From NCBI RefSeq assembly GCF_037137075.1, contig NZ_JBBBNV010000001.1:124001-188000 (forward strand): 64,000 nt of DNA, in the 5' to 3' direction. Positions 16,708 to 25,583 of this stretch are shown one piece after another (the first letter of the stretch is position 1; each line of letters starts with the position of its first letter). The notes beneath the pieces were generated by a model. That model did no database searches. It saw nothing but the letters and a program-made list of their open reading frames with translations, and was not told the DNA's origin. Source of the stretch: JBBBNV01 sp037137075. Lineage in GTDB: Bacteria; Bacillota; Bacilli; Paenibacillales; NBRC-103111. A program made the translations under genes and the position numbers.

Positions 16708-17580
16708 ATGAAAATATTAGTAACTGGCGCAACAGGAAAATTGGGCTCATTGGTTGTAGATGAATTATTGAAAATCGTCCCTTCAGACACCATTGCTGTA
16801 AGTGTACGTGACCCCCAAAAAGCAGTTCATCTGCAGGACAAAGGGATTGATGTACGTTATGGAAATTTCAATGACTATGATTCTCTAGTCACTGCCTTCA
16901 CAGGTATAGATCGATTGTTCATCATCTCCAGTGATGATGTTCAGAAGCGTACAGCACAGCATTTAACTGCTGTTCGTGCAGCTCAAGCTGCCAATGTAAC
17001 CTTCATCGCCTACACCAGTGCGCCTAAGGCTACCTACACTACAGTGGAACCTTTTCAGGACCATCGCATGACGGAGGAAGCCATTGCGACATCCGGACTT
17101 GCGTATTCCATTCTTCGAAATAACTGGTACTTGGAGAACGAAGTGAATACGTTTCAAGCTGTTCTGAACGGGATGCCCTGGATTATAGCTTCGTCACAAG
17201 GAAAAGCCGGTTGGGCCTCAAGACGAGATTACGCTGAAGCAGCAGCTCGCGTGTTGACAGGGCCAGGGCATGAGAATTCGGTGTATGAACTCTCCGGGGA
17301 ACCATTGACTCAAAAAGAGCTGGCCGATATTTTTGCAGAGGTGACTCAACAAGAAGTTCAATTACAATATTTTCAACCGGAAGAATATGGTCAAATGCTT
17401 GCTCAATCCGGAATTCCTGACGCGTTTGTTCCGATTCTTGTTCACATGCAGGTTGAAATTGGCCGAGGAGCGTTAGAAATGGAAAGCTCGGATTTGCAGC
17501 GGCTACTCGGACGTCCGGCGACACCACTCAAAGATGCGTTAAGCGAAATCATAAAAGAGCTGGCTAAAGGAAAATCGTAA
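16708..17580 (+). CDS. NmrA-type NAD(P)H:quinone oxidoreductase (QorB-like)
   Basis: About 290 residues of the atypical SDR/NmrA family. The N-terminal dinucleotide motif is ILVTGATGKLGSLVVDEL, then RDPQKA for cofactor phosphate recognition, and an NNWYLEN segment near residue 135 typical of QorB/YtfG proteins. Known relatives reduce quinones and azo or aldehyde compounds with NAD(P)H. The ATG at 16708 has AAGGAATGGG upstream. It is divergent from an HxlR regulator with an N-terminal Cys and is followed 51 bp later by a nitroreductase, so a quinone/electrophile response unit is likely. Confidence 0.8.
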   Translation: MKILVTGATGKLGSLVVDELLKIVPSDTIAVSVRDPQKAVHLQDKGIDVRYGNFNDYDSLVTAFTGIDRLFIISSDDVQKRTAQHLTAVRAAQAANVTFIAYTSAPKATYTTVEPFQDHRMTEEAIATSGLAYSILRNNWYLENEVNTFQAVLNGMPWIIASSQGKAGWASRRDYAEAAARVLTGPGHENSVYELSGEPLTQKELADIFAEVTQQEVQLQYFQPEEYGQMLAQSGIPDAFVPILVHMQVEIGRGALEMESSDLQRLLGRPATPLKDALSEIIKELAKGKS

Positions 17581-17631
17581 GCACAACAATCTATAAATCA
17601 AAAAAAATGAAAGCCAAGAGGAGCTAAGACC

Positions 17632-18270
17632 ATGGGAAACGTTCAACAAACCAATGACTTTAATGAGATTGTATTCGGTCGCCGATCTGTTAAGAAGTAT
17701 GACTCCAACGTAAAAATCACCAGGGAGGAATTGGCGGAAATATTGGACAAGGCTTCCCGGGCTCCATCCTCGGTTAACCTGCAGCCATGGCGTTTTCTGG
17801 TGATTGACACGGAGGAGGGCAAGGCCAAGCTTGCTCCGCTTGCTCCTTACAATAAATCGCAGGTGGAAACCTCTGCTGCCGTTATCGCTGTTTTTATTGA
17901 TTTACAAAACGTAGATTATATGAATGAAATTACTGCCAAATCCGTTGAGCTAGGCTATATGCCACAGGAGATTGGCGAGATGATGCTAAACAATTTCAAG
18001 CCGCAACTCGACAGCCTCTCCAAAGGCGAGCTGAGCAGCATTAATTTGATTGACGCTGGACTTGCCTCCATGCAGCTGATGCTGGTTGCGCGCTCGCATG
18101 GTTATGATACCAATCCGATGGGCGGCTATGATAAATCGAAGATTGCCAGCACGTTTGGTCTTGATGAGGAGCGCTATCAGCCTGTCATGCTAATCTCCAT
18201 CGGTAAAGCAGCGGCTGAGGGACATCCAACCTATCGCTTGCCGCTGGCAACAACGACCGTGTGGGCATGA
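17632..18270 (+). CDS. nitroreductase family FMN oxidoreductase
   Basis: 212 residues, typical for the family. The FMN site starts with FGRRSVKKYD and continues RAPSSVNLQPWRFLV near residue 45, with a later Gly-rich stretch MGGYDKS before the C-terminal LISIGKAA. ATG with GAGGAG. Such enzymes reduce quinones, nitroaromatics and azo dyes with FMN. Bacillus YodC is the closest functional analogy because it is controlled by the HxlR protein YodB. It shares an operon with the NmrA protein and ends in a strong terminator. Confidence 0.85.
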   Translation: MGNVQQTNDFNEIVFGRRSVKKYDSNVKITREELAEILDKASRAPSSVNLQPWRFLVIDTEEGKAKLAPLAPYNKSQVETSAAVIAVFIDLQNVDYMNEITAKSVELGYMPQEIGEMMLNNFKPQLDSLSKGELSSINLIDAGLASMQLMLVARSHGYDTNPMGGYDKSKIASTFGLDEERYQPVMLISIGKAAAEGHPTYRLPLATTTVWA

Positions 18271-18305
18271 CTTACGATGCCGGATAACAAGGCAGGAGAA
18301 GTTTC

Positions 18306-18332
18306 AGAACCGCTTGAATAGCGGTTCTTTTT
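18306..18332 (+). terminator. rho-independent terminator
   Basis: Perfect 9-bp stem AGAACCGCT/AGCGGTTCT with a 5-base loop TGAAT and a run of five Ts. Ends the quinone reductase-nitroreductase transcript. Confidence 0.92.
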
Positions 18333-18467
18333 GCTTTGCGCCGCGCAGCTGTCTATAACCAGAGGAGAGTATCAATCGAAGTTTACCGCGAGCATCGCAG
18401 TTTTTATTTTTATGACGGAATGAACCTTTTGGATTGTCCAAGGCTCTTAGTGAAGAGAGGTGAAGAC

Positions 18468-18804
18468 ATGGATGTAGTAAACGTGGTTAAGAAAGCAAAA
18501 AAGGGGGACAAGGAAGCCTTACTGCAATTGATTTTAGCAGAAAAAAACGCGTATTATCGGGCTAGCTTATTCCTACATGAGGAATGAAGCGGATGCTATG
18601 GACATCTTGGAGGAAATGATCGTTAAGCTTTATGAGTGTATCGGTCAATTGAAGAAAGAAGAGTCCTTTTACACCTGGAGCAAACGATCGTTGAAAAGAA
18701 ACAATAAGGTAATCGGTATTCCTGCAGTTGAAGCGATTTCCTGGGCAGAATCCAATAAGGAGTTCGTTAAGCCATGTGAACCGGATGGGGATATAAATTG
18801 TTGA
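18468..18804 (+). pseudogene. broken ECF sigma factor gene
   Basis: Starts with ATG behind AGAGAGGTG and encodes VVNVVKKAKKGDKEALLQLI, typical of the ECF region 2 start. After YYR the frame breaks near 18560: shifting by one base restores LAYSYMRNEADAMDILEEM and YECIGQLKKEESFYTWSK, exactly the region 2.2-2.4 pattern. Beyond that the sequence no longer resembles a sigma factor, and all of region 4 seems missing, replaced by about 40 unrelated residues. It is therefore a frameshifted and truncated remnant. No anti-sigma gene is beside it. Confidence 0.75.
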
Positions 18805-18961
18805 CATATGTATAAAATACGAGTTTTGTGAATATGTATATGAATGGGAGAAACATGATGCCATTCATGATGCCATTCCCCTGCTAGGCTTTGCTGCCTG
18901 TTTTTAGCTTGTCCCATGCCGATAACCGGGCGGACGTGCATCCCGGTAGTCGCGATCCGAA

Positions 18962-20410
18962 TCAGGATAGAAAATCCCTAACGCGGTTTTTAAACGTTTC
19001 TCTGCCTGGATACCCCTTATACAGACGGCTGTTCACTGTAGAGGCATTGCCGAAAAAAAATCGCTCGTATACGGTCTGCCTGCCGCCGAATGCACTTACG
19101 CTCAGCTCCCATGCGAGCCGGGACAGCTGTACATTTTTTTGGGCATCCAGTCCGATGCCTTTGAGATAACGGTTCAATTGACCGCCAATCGCTCCAGCGA
19201 AGTCCGAATCCTCCGGGATCATGATCAGGCCGCTACCGCCAATCAATTGAATGATCTCAATCATGCGGGGGTAAATCCGGGGAAAATAAGCGTTGGCCGC
19301 CAGCAACGGCTTGCGATCGGGCAGCATGCTTCCCCAGCGGTCAGCAGCGGCACCCTTCTCGGCCGCCAGCTGCAGGGCCTTGAGCGTTTCCAGCGTGACG
19401 ATAATCTCCGTTACTTTTTCAATAACATGATCATGGCTATCCAGCCCGGCCGCCTCAATCATCAGCTCTAGCGTCCCAAGCAGAAACTCCGTTTTGGCGA
19501 TATTTTTGCACATTATTTGTACACTGGCATGCGTATGGAAGCGGCTTTCTTCAACGAGCCGGAACGCCAGTCTCTCATCTCCAAGCAGGAATACCCGGTC
19601 CCACGGGACCAGCGCATCTTCGAATATGACCAGCGTATCCATCTCCTCGAACCGGGAGCTGAGCGGATAGTTATAGGCGGACTCTCCGCCGACAAAGCTC
19701 TCCCGGCATACAAACCGGACCCCTGCAAGATTGCTCGGTACCGCAAAAGCAAACGTATATTCGCTGTCCTCCATACTTAACGATGGAAACGGCTGGGGAA
19801 ACACTAAAACTTCATCCGCCGTCGCCCCTTGAGTATCCAGCAAAAAAGCGCCCCGGACCACGATGCCGTCCTTATTCCTGTCGATGACCCTCGCCGCTTC
19901 GGGCTCCTCAAACGTTTGCAAAAAGGACGACATCCGGCCTGCTTTCGGCTGAATAAACACGTGCGAGAGTGTAATGTCCTGTTCCCGGCAGTAGTCATAA
20001 TACCGCCTCAAATTAGCGGCGTATTGGGGATAAGCTTCGTCCAGCAGCCCTGCTGCAGCGGCAAAGGCCATCAAGACGGTATTCATATAATCGGGGCTGC
20101 GGCCCAGAAAGCCGTGATGCCGGTAGGCCCACACCTGCATCATCTCTCTTCTGGCAGCAAGATCCTTTTTCGTCTTAGGCTGCTTGAAGGAAAGCCCCAC
20201 CGGATCGCCGGTCAAGGGCGATGTATACGATAGCTTCGCCGCCCAGCCGCTCTCCAACTGCATATCATACATGGAGGCTTGGGTGGCCATCAGTCCCTTG
20301 AAGGCTTTATGCTCCGAAATTACCCCTTCGAGCCGCTCGCCTGCCATTCGGACATCCGGCAAGTTTCGGTTGATTCGCTCGATGTACCCGGCACCATGTT
20401 TAACAGGCAT
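18962..20410 (-). CDS. hpaB: 4-hydroxyphenylacetate 3-monooxygenase oxygenase component (HpaB family)
   Basis: 482 residues, the normal length. The N-terminus MPVKHGAGYIERIN and the following SYTSPLTGDPVGLSF, plus the acyl-CoA-dehydrogenase-like middle with EDALVPWDRVFLLGD near residue 270, are typical of HpaB. The C-terminal GGSGLIMIPEDSDF near 400 belongs to the substrate/flavin region. The enzyme hydroxylates 4-hydroxyphenylacetate or similar phenols ortho to the OH with FADH2. No HpaC flavin reductase lies next to it, so reduced flavin must come from elsewhere. ATG with AAGGAGGCG. Relatives also act in phenolic and secondary metabolism. Confidence 0.85.
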   Translation of the reverse strand: MPVKHGAGYIERINRNLPDVRMAGERLEGVISEHKAFKGLMATQASMYDMQLESGWAAKLSYTSPLTGDPVGLSFKQPKTKKDLAARREMMQVWAYRHHGFLGRSPDYMNTVLMAFAAAAGLLDEAYPQYAANLRRYYDYCREQDITLSHVFIQPKAGRMSSFLQTFEEPEAARVIDRNKDGIVVRGAFLLDTQGATADEVLVFPQPFPSLSMEDSEYTFAFAVPSNLAGVRFVCRESFVGGESAYNYPLSSRFEEMDTLVIFEDALVPWDRVFLLGDERLAFRLVEESRFHTHASVQIMCKNIAKTEFLLGTLELMIEAAGLDSHDHVIEKVTEIIVTLETLKALQLAAEKGAAADRWGSMLPDRKPLLAANAYFPRIYPRMIEIIQLIGGSGLIMIPEDSDFAGAIGGQLNRYLKGIGLDAQKNVQLSRLAWELSVSAFGGRQTVYERFFFGNASTVNSRLYKGYPGRETFKNRVRDFLS

Positions 20411-20782
20411 TGTGCAATCGCCTCCTTGATTTATAGCTTACTATATTCCAATCAGGAGGATGTTGCTTAAACGAATACCTATCCATCGGGGTCTTAATTG
20501 AGTTAGGATCAGCGCCATCATTCCCGCAAATCAACCTGCCAGGAGAAATATTCAGCGATTGCCGAGCCGCCAACCTCCTCACAGCCGAGCGCACCGGACA
20601 GCCATTTGAGATGGTTCAGAATCACTTCATTGTAAAATGAAGGACCGGGGTGTACCCTGCGGCCGCATGGGCACCGGGGTGCGCCTTTTATTTTCCTATC
20701 TGAAATAAGGATAGGCTTCAGCGCAAGCACAGCAAATCGGCATGGCTCAGCCTCGGATGATTTTCCGATGAACAGCTATTCC
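20411..20782. other. intergenic region with a possible decayed gene fragment
   Basis: About 370 bp between hpaB and the DAHP synthase gene. On the minus strand 20518-20730 there is a 70-codon open frame ending LKWLSGALGCEEVGGSAIAEYFSW, which has the look of a C-terminal piece of a real enzyme, but I cannot name the family. No convincing ribosome site precedes it. I see no clear terminator for the DAHP synthase gene in this stretch. Confidence 0.3.
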
Positions 20783-21854
20783 CTACAGCAAGCCGGAGCG
20801 CTTCACGTCGGAATAAAAACGCCGGAACTCCTCCAGATTCAGCTGCTGTCCGGCATCAGAGAGCGCCGCTGCAGGATTCGGATGAACCTCGGCCATAATG
20901 CCGTCGGCCCCCGCTGCCAGTGCAGCCTTGGCACATGGAGCCAGGATGTCCTTCCGGCCGGTCGAATGCGTGACATCCACCAGCACCGGCAAATGGCTTT
21001 CCTGCTTCAGAATCGGGACCGCGGAAATATCCAGCGTATTCCGGGTCGCTTTCTCGTAGGTGCGAATGCCGCGTTCAATCAGCATCACTTGCATGTTGCC
21101 CCGCGAGACAATATATTCCGCAGCATGAAGGAATTCGTCCAGGGTAGCCGCCAGCCCCCGTTTGAGCAGCACGGGAATCGGGGCTTCTCCTGCGGCTTTT
21201 AGCAGCTCGAAATTGTGCATATTTCTCGCGCCGATTTGAATGACATCAATATATTGACAAGCCAAATCGATATGACCGGGATGAACGATTTCACTAATCG
21301 TCCGGAGTCCGAATTCGGCGGATACCTCCCTCAGAATCTTCAGGCCGTCAATCCCCAGGCCTTGAAATTCATACGGGGAGGTTCTTGGCTTGAACGCGCC
21401 GCCCCGCAGCACAGTAATTCCGGCTTCCTTCAGCGCAGCGGCAACTTGACGGACCTGCTCATAGCTCTCGACTGAGCAAGGGCCTGCTATCATCACCGGC
21501 CTTCCGCTTCCTACCGCCGCAGCGCCTAGCGGGATTACAGTATCCTCGATCTTATGCTTCCGGCTGACCAGCAGCGTTTTCTTGTGCCCGTCCTGTTCTT
21601 TCCCCGATGCTGTCTTGAACAGCTGCTCAAACAGCTGACGGACGGCGGTTTCGCTCAGAATGCCCGGATGATTGCCAGCCATTTCGTCCAGAATTCGCCG
21701 TTCTGCCATCTGACGATGTCCGGGTTCGTTCGGCCAATCCAGCGCGCTGCTTGTCGCCTGATGCAATAAGGCCCAGTCAGACAGCTTCTCCAGAAGCTGA
21801 AGGCTTGCCGTTAGCAGCTGGTCCTCCACATCGTTCAAATTTGGTGGTTTCATG
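20783..21854 (-). CDS. aroF: 3-deoxy-7-phosphoheptulonate (DAHP) synthase with N-terminal chorismate-mutase-like domain
   Basis: 357 residues. The catalytic domain from about residue 110 has PVMIAGPCSVES, LRGGAFKPRTSPYEFQGLG, IQIGARNMHNFELL, LLKRGLAATLDEF and VDVTHSTGRKD, the full set for the type I-beta DAHP synthase that starts the shikimate pathway. The first 100 residues lie where Bacillus enzymes carry an AroQ chorismate mutase domain used for feedback by prephenate. Here the domain keeps ERRILDEM but lacks several expected catalytic Arg/Lys residues, so it is probably only regulatory. The ATG at 21854 follows GAGGAGAGAG. A T-box leader precedes the gene. Confidence 0.88.
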
Positions 21855-21937
21855 CTTCTCTCTCCTCTCTCTATCGCATCAACCCGGACAACGGGCTGGG
21901 CTGCGCACCGGCAAATGCTGCATACACAATGCTCTCC

Positions 21938-22245
21938 ACGGAATAAAAAAAGACTCCTCCTCCGCAAGGGACGAGAAGTCGTGGTACCACCCTTATTAGA
22001 AAGGAAAGTCTGCCGCCAGCGACAGATCGATATAATCCTTTCTCACTTTGGCCCTATAACGTCGGGAATGCGGGCAGTCCTACGCTTCACCGGAGGGTCG
22101 GTCAAGTCTCAGCTGCCGGCTCAGGAGTGAACTTCGGCGGTCCATTCGTCTCGGGTGCTCTCAGTCGCCGGCACGCCGTCCCTGTCATGAATGGGCTCCG
22201 CTTACTCTTTCCATCATTGCCTGTATGTGCTTATATGATCAATGT
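21938..22245 (-). promoter_or_regulatory. T-box riboswitch controlling the DAHP synthase gene, probable Phe specifier
   Basis: On the minus strand the T-box sequence AAGGGTGGTACCACG lies at about 21980-21994. It is followed by a terminator stem (GACTTCTCGTCC pairing with GGAGGAGGAGTC) and TTTTTTT at about 21944-21950. Upstream, the Stem I base can be folded as GAGT/ACTC, then GCGG/CCGC and CCATTC/GAATGG. The bulge between the first two stems has AGTAA on one side and GAAGTTCA on the other, the usual loop-E arrangement with GAA and then the specifier. The codon reads UUC followed by A, which means tRNA-Phe. Uncharged tRNA-Phe should therefore raise DAHP synthase expression. Confidence 0.88.
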
Positions 22246-22365
22246 TGGAGGATAACTGCGTTACACCGGAAATGAAAATGGAATATCTGTATAGTATATT
22301 GAAATTACAGTCCGATGGTGACGGAATGCTTCCCCCATATTCCGATTGTACGTTCCCGAATAAAC

Positions 22366-23001
22366 CTAGCTCATAAAAGCTGCGATCAGAAACAAAACAA
22401 TAAAATGAACGGGATAAAACGATCTCCACAGCCATTTCGGGGGCTGAATCCGCTCCAGCTGCCGGAACAGCTCCGGGGCATAAGCAAGAACCAGCGTCAC
22501 GATCAGGCTGGCCATTTGAATCGTCCACCCTTTATACAGGATGAAGGCCACATTCAGCAGCAGATGCATGCCGACTACGGTATGGGTATGCTCTCTGGCA
22601 TATCTGTAGATCAGAACTAGCAGCAGCCCGTAAGAGCCGTAATCAAACGGAAGTGCATCCAGTCCCATACACGCGATTAAAACGACGAGAACTTGCAGTG
22701 TAATCCGGCCCTTCAGCCGATCGAGTGCATAAAGCACGGCCAAGCTGACAAGCAGTGTTCCGATGACATTCACTCCAACGGTATTAAACGCGAGCATGTA
22801 CGGTAGCTGCGAGAGCAGCCCGATCACGAGCAAGCGCGCAAAATAGCGGCCCATGTCGCGTGTACGATGATAACCAAGGACGATGCAGTAGCAATAAATC
22901 GGAAATGCGATCCGCCCGATGAAGCGCCATGTCTGCTCGTCCGGGAAAAAAATTTTGCCGATATGATCCATGAACATGGTAAGCATGGCTAGCAGCTGCA
23001 T
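22366..23001 (-). CDS. TraX family membrane protein
   Basis: 211 residues with about eight hydrophobic segments. The N-terminal LLAMLTMFMDHIGKIF and the following GRIAFPIYCYCIVLGY are the TraX hallmarks, and the conserved FDYGSYGLLLVLIYRYAR lies in the second half. F-plasmid TraX acetylates pilin; chromosomal Firmicute members are of unknown role but probably transfer acyl groups to an outside target. ATG with AAAGGAG at spacing 9. The gene stands alone between the T-box leader and a divergent gene. Confidence 0.85.
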   Translation of the reverse strand: MQLLAMLTMFMDHIGKIFFPDEQTWRFIGRIAFPIYCYCIVLGYHRTRDMGRYFARLLVIGLLSQLPYMLAFNTVGVNVIGTLLVSLAVLYALDRLKGRITLQVLVVLIACMGLDALPFDYGSYGLLLVLIYRYAREHTHTVVGMHLLLNVAFILYKGWTIQMASLIVTLVLAYAPELFRQLERIQPPKWLWRSFYPVHFIVLFLIAAFMS

Positions 23002-23163
23002 ACAGTCAGGCTCCTTTGTAAAGCTGGTATTCGATATTCTCTCAGATTAACTATAGCATGTTCCCGTGCGAATTTCTCCTTGCCCTATCCTGCGAATACC
23101 CATTCCAGCTCGCAAACGCTCACATATCCTAGAGAAGATAAGAGAAAATGGAGATGAGCCTAC

Positions 23164-23973
23164 ATGCCGCAGCGCAAAAAAAACAATGGCCGCCGGGGAA
23201 CCATCGATGTTCTTATCCCTGCGATCGAAAAAGATTTGGGCACCCTTCCTTATGTGATCGATGGGGTTAGGAAGCACGTGCAGCATAATATCCGTCGTAT
23301 TTATGTGGTATCCCCGAACAGCAGCAAAATGAAAGCATTGTGTAAAAGAAAGGGCTGCACGTTCATTCACGAAACAAAGGCACTGCCGATCACCAAGAAG
23401 GACATTCAATACGGGTCCAAGAGATGGGAGCGCTCCGGCTGGCTGTATCAGCAGCTGCTGAAGCTTAACGGGGACCGTGTTGTCTCTCAGCGCTATTTCC
23501 TCGTCATTGATGCGGATACCGTCCTTATTCGGCCGCACCGGTTCCGGACAGGAGGCCAAACCGTCTTCTATTATCGCGGCTGGACTCAGCCGGAATACCG
23601 GAGAACGTACAGGAGGCTCATGGGCCGGAAAATGTCGTCCCGGCGTTCCTTCGTCGCCCATTACATGCTGTTTGATAAAGTCAAGCTGGCCCGAATGAAG
23701 CGCCGCATTGCCAGCAGGCACCATACCGCATGGTACAGCGCCATTATGAGGAGCATCGACAAGTCGAAGCAGTTCGGATTTTCGGAATATGAAACGTACG
23801 GAAACTACATTCATTCGAGGCGGCCTCAAGGAATCCGGTTCAAATACTGCGCTAACAAAAGCCTGAGAATGAGCGCAGCCCGGCTTTCCACAGCAAGAAA
23901 AGTGAAGCTGGCGCGAACCTACCGCTCCCTTTCCTTCCACAAACGAAGCATATATTCCAGAAGGACAAAATAA
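23164..23973 (+). CDS. DUF6492-like putative glycosyltransferase
   Basis: 269 residues, very basic. It starts with IDVLIPAIEKDLGTLPYVIDGVRKHV and has a DxD-type motif in VIDADTVLIRPHRF near residue 120, the order seen in GT-A glycosyltransferases and in DUF6492 proteins. WSYQQ-type recognition is represented by GWLYQQLLKL. The C-terminal 40 residues are rich in Arg, Lys and Ser. ATG behind GGAGATGAG. The acceptor and sugar are unknown. It is followed by a bidirectional terminator. Confidence 0.65.
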   Translation: MPQRKKNNGRRGTIDVLIPAIEKDLGTLPYVIDGVRKHVQHNIRRIYVVSPNSSKMKALCKRKGCTFIHETKALPITKKDIQYGSKRWERSGWLYQQLLKLNGDRVVSQRYFLVIDADTVLIRPHRFRTGGQTVFYYRGWTQPEYRRTYRRLMGRKMSSRRSFVAHYMLFDKVKLARMKRRIASRHHTAWYSAIMRSIDKSKQFGFSEYETYGNYIHSRRPQGIRFKYCANKSLRMSAARLSTARKVKLARTYRSLSFHKRSIYSRRTK

Positions 23974-24071
23974 ACGGCAGGTTGACCGAAGCTATGGAGC
24001 GAAGTTAGCGAGTGCAGTTACCGGGTGCGGGCCTTCGCCTTGCCAACTTCAAGCCGCTGTTAAAAATAATA

Positions 24072-24099
24072 AAAAAGCTTGAGAAATCAAGCTTTTTTA
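24072..24099. terminator. bidirectional rho-independent terminator
   Basis: Perfect 12-bp stem AAAAAAGCTTGA/TCAAGCTTTTTT with a GAAA loop, between convergent genes. The A and T runs serve both directions. A second small hairpin, GGGGCCTGTCCCC, lies at 24107-24119 before the chemoreceptor stop codon. Confidence 0.92.
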
Positions 24100-24124
24100 T
24101 TTATAGGGGCCTGTCCCCTGTGAA

Positions 24125-25396
24125 CTAAATTTGGAACAGGCTGATTTTTGTTTTTTGCTGCTCAGCATGATCACGCAGCACTTCCGAGGACGAGGCCATC
24201 TCCTCCATCACTGCGGTTTGCTCCTGAGTGGCAATCGCAACCTGCTTCGCGCCTTCTGAAATATGGCCGGCGATCGTATCGATTTCGCGGGTACGGTCCA
24301 GGGTGCTGCCGATAAGCCGAATCTGCTGTTCAATTACGCCGGTGATGGACTGTACGGAAGCGGCGGCTTCATGCGTAGCGCTTGTCATACCGGTTAGGGC
24401 GCCGAGTACGTTTTCCCCTTTTTCGGCCTCCTGGGTCACATTCTGCACCTGCCGGGAGATGTTGCTGACGACGGCATTCACTTGGGCCTGAATTTGACTA
24501 ATAATATGATTGATGTTCCCGACCGCGCCTGTGCTTTGCTCCGCCAGCTTCCGGATTTCGCCGGCTACAACTGCAAAGCCTGCGCCGTGATGCCCGGCAT
24601 GTGCAGCTTCGATAGAAGCATTCAATGCCAGCAAATTTGTGGCATCCGCAATTGCCCCGACCACCTGGGAGATATGGCCGATTTCCTGAGCGTTCTCCTC
24701 CAGCTGACGGATCTGCTCAATGGTTTGCTCATTAGACTGGGTCAAATCCAGCAGTCCTTGAATCAAGGAGCGAATCGCATAACCGCTTTCTTCCGTAGTC
24801 GCCACCATCTTATTGGACAACCCGAGCGCTTCATTCGCTTTTATCTTCACTTCATCCGCTGCTTGTGTAATCGTCTTCACCGCATTCAAGGTATGATGCG
24901 CCGACTCTGCTTGCAAATCCGCGCCTTTGGAGATGTCTTCCACGGTAGACGCGGTTGTTTCGATTTGATGTGCGGCCTGCTGCAGCGCGCTGCTCAAGGC
25001 CAGCGTATTGTTTTGGGTGAAAGTAATATTGTCGGACAGCTCAACAATAATTTGACGCAAATTTTCGACCATATGGTTAAACGAAACACTGAGCGTGTTC
25101 AATTCGTCCTTGCTGCGGGGAATCGGAATCGAGATTTTCAAATTTCCGGTCGCAGCCTCATTCACAGCCTCTGTCAGCCGGAGCAGCGGAGCAACAAGCC
25201 AGCGGGCCGCAAGCCAGCCCAGGAAGGCGGTCCAGAATACACCCATTGCCAAAATCATCGGAATGTACAGCCAATCGGCCATTTGCGGGGCAATCATGGA
25301 TTTGAATTCAAAAATAAATAACGCGCTTGTCCCATACGTTGTAATCGAAACGAGTGTGATGCCCGTGAGCATCTTTGCGACGATACCAAACCTCAT
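24125..25396 (-). CDS. methyl-accepting chemotaxis protein without a large sensor domain
   Basis: 423 residues. Two hydrophobic segments (about 10-30 and 42-65) are separated by only a short loop, so there is no sizeable outside ligand domain. A HAMP segment (APLLRLTEAVNEAATGNLKISIP) follows, then a long helical signalling domain. The CheA/CheW-binding hairpin is DATNLLALNASIEAAHAGHHGAGFAVVAGEIRKLAEQS-like (positions about 245-285). Signals may come from the membrane or from inside the cell. ATG behind GGAGGTC. Class may resemble short MCPs that sense redox or membrane state; this is not visible directly. Confidence 0.88.
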   Translation of the reverse strand: MRFGIVAKMLTGITLVSITTYGTSALFIFEFKSMIAPQMADWLYIPMILAMGVFWTAFLGWLAARWLVAPLLRLTEAVNEAATGNLKISIPIPRSKDELNTLSVSFNHMVENLRQIIVELSDNITFTQNNTLALSSALQQAAHQIETTASTVEDISKGADLQAESAHHTLNAVKTITQAADEVKIKANEALGLSNKMVATTEESGYAIRSLIQGLLDLTQSNEQTIEQIRQLEENAQEIGHISQVVGAIADATNLLALNASIEAAHAGHHGAGFAVVAGEIRKLAEQSTGAVGNINHIISQIQAQVNAVVSNISRQVQNVTQEAEKGENVLGALTGMTSATHEAAASVQSITGVIEQQIRLIGSTLDRTREIDTIAGHISEGAKQVAIATQEQTAVMEEMASSSEVLRDHAEQQKTKISLFQI

Positions 25397-25493
25397 ATCA
25401 GACCTCCGCCCGAAAAAATGGTACTCCTTCTTTAACTATACCATACCAAAGCAAGCAGATTCTGTGATTTAAATCACACCTTGGGCCGAGAAG

Positions 25494-25583
25494 CTTGTAC
25501 CGGGAAAACTTGTATCGAGAAAACTTGTATCGAGAAAACTTGTATCGAGAAAACTTGTATCGAGAAAACTTGTATCGAGAAAA
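25494..25583. repeat. six tandem copies of a 15-bp repeat
   Basis: Unit CTTGTATCGAGAAAA repeated six times without gaps. The first copy differs at two positions (CTTGTACCGGGAAAA) and the other five are identical. It lies upstream of the chemoreceptor gene on the minus strand. The length is a multiple of three, but I see no supported gene there. The array may vary in copy number between strains. Confidence 0.92.

Noticed and set aside
21855..21967. N-terminal extension of the DAHP synthase
   Set aside because: It would translate the terminator side of the T-box leader; ATG 21854 has an excellent Shine-Dalgarno.
24107..24119. Small GGGG/CCCC hairpin as a separate regulatory element
   Set aside because: Too short and directly behind a strong terminator; probably part of the same intergenic end.
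24482..25321. 279-codon plus-strand open frame opposite the chemoreceptor
   Set aside because: Antisense shadow of a well supported MCP gene.
25494..25583. Possible CRISPR array
   Set aside because: The 15-bp units are directly adjacent with no spacers and no cas genes are near.
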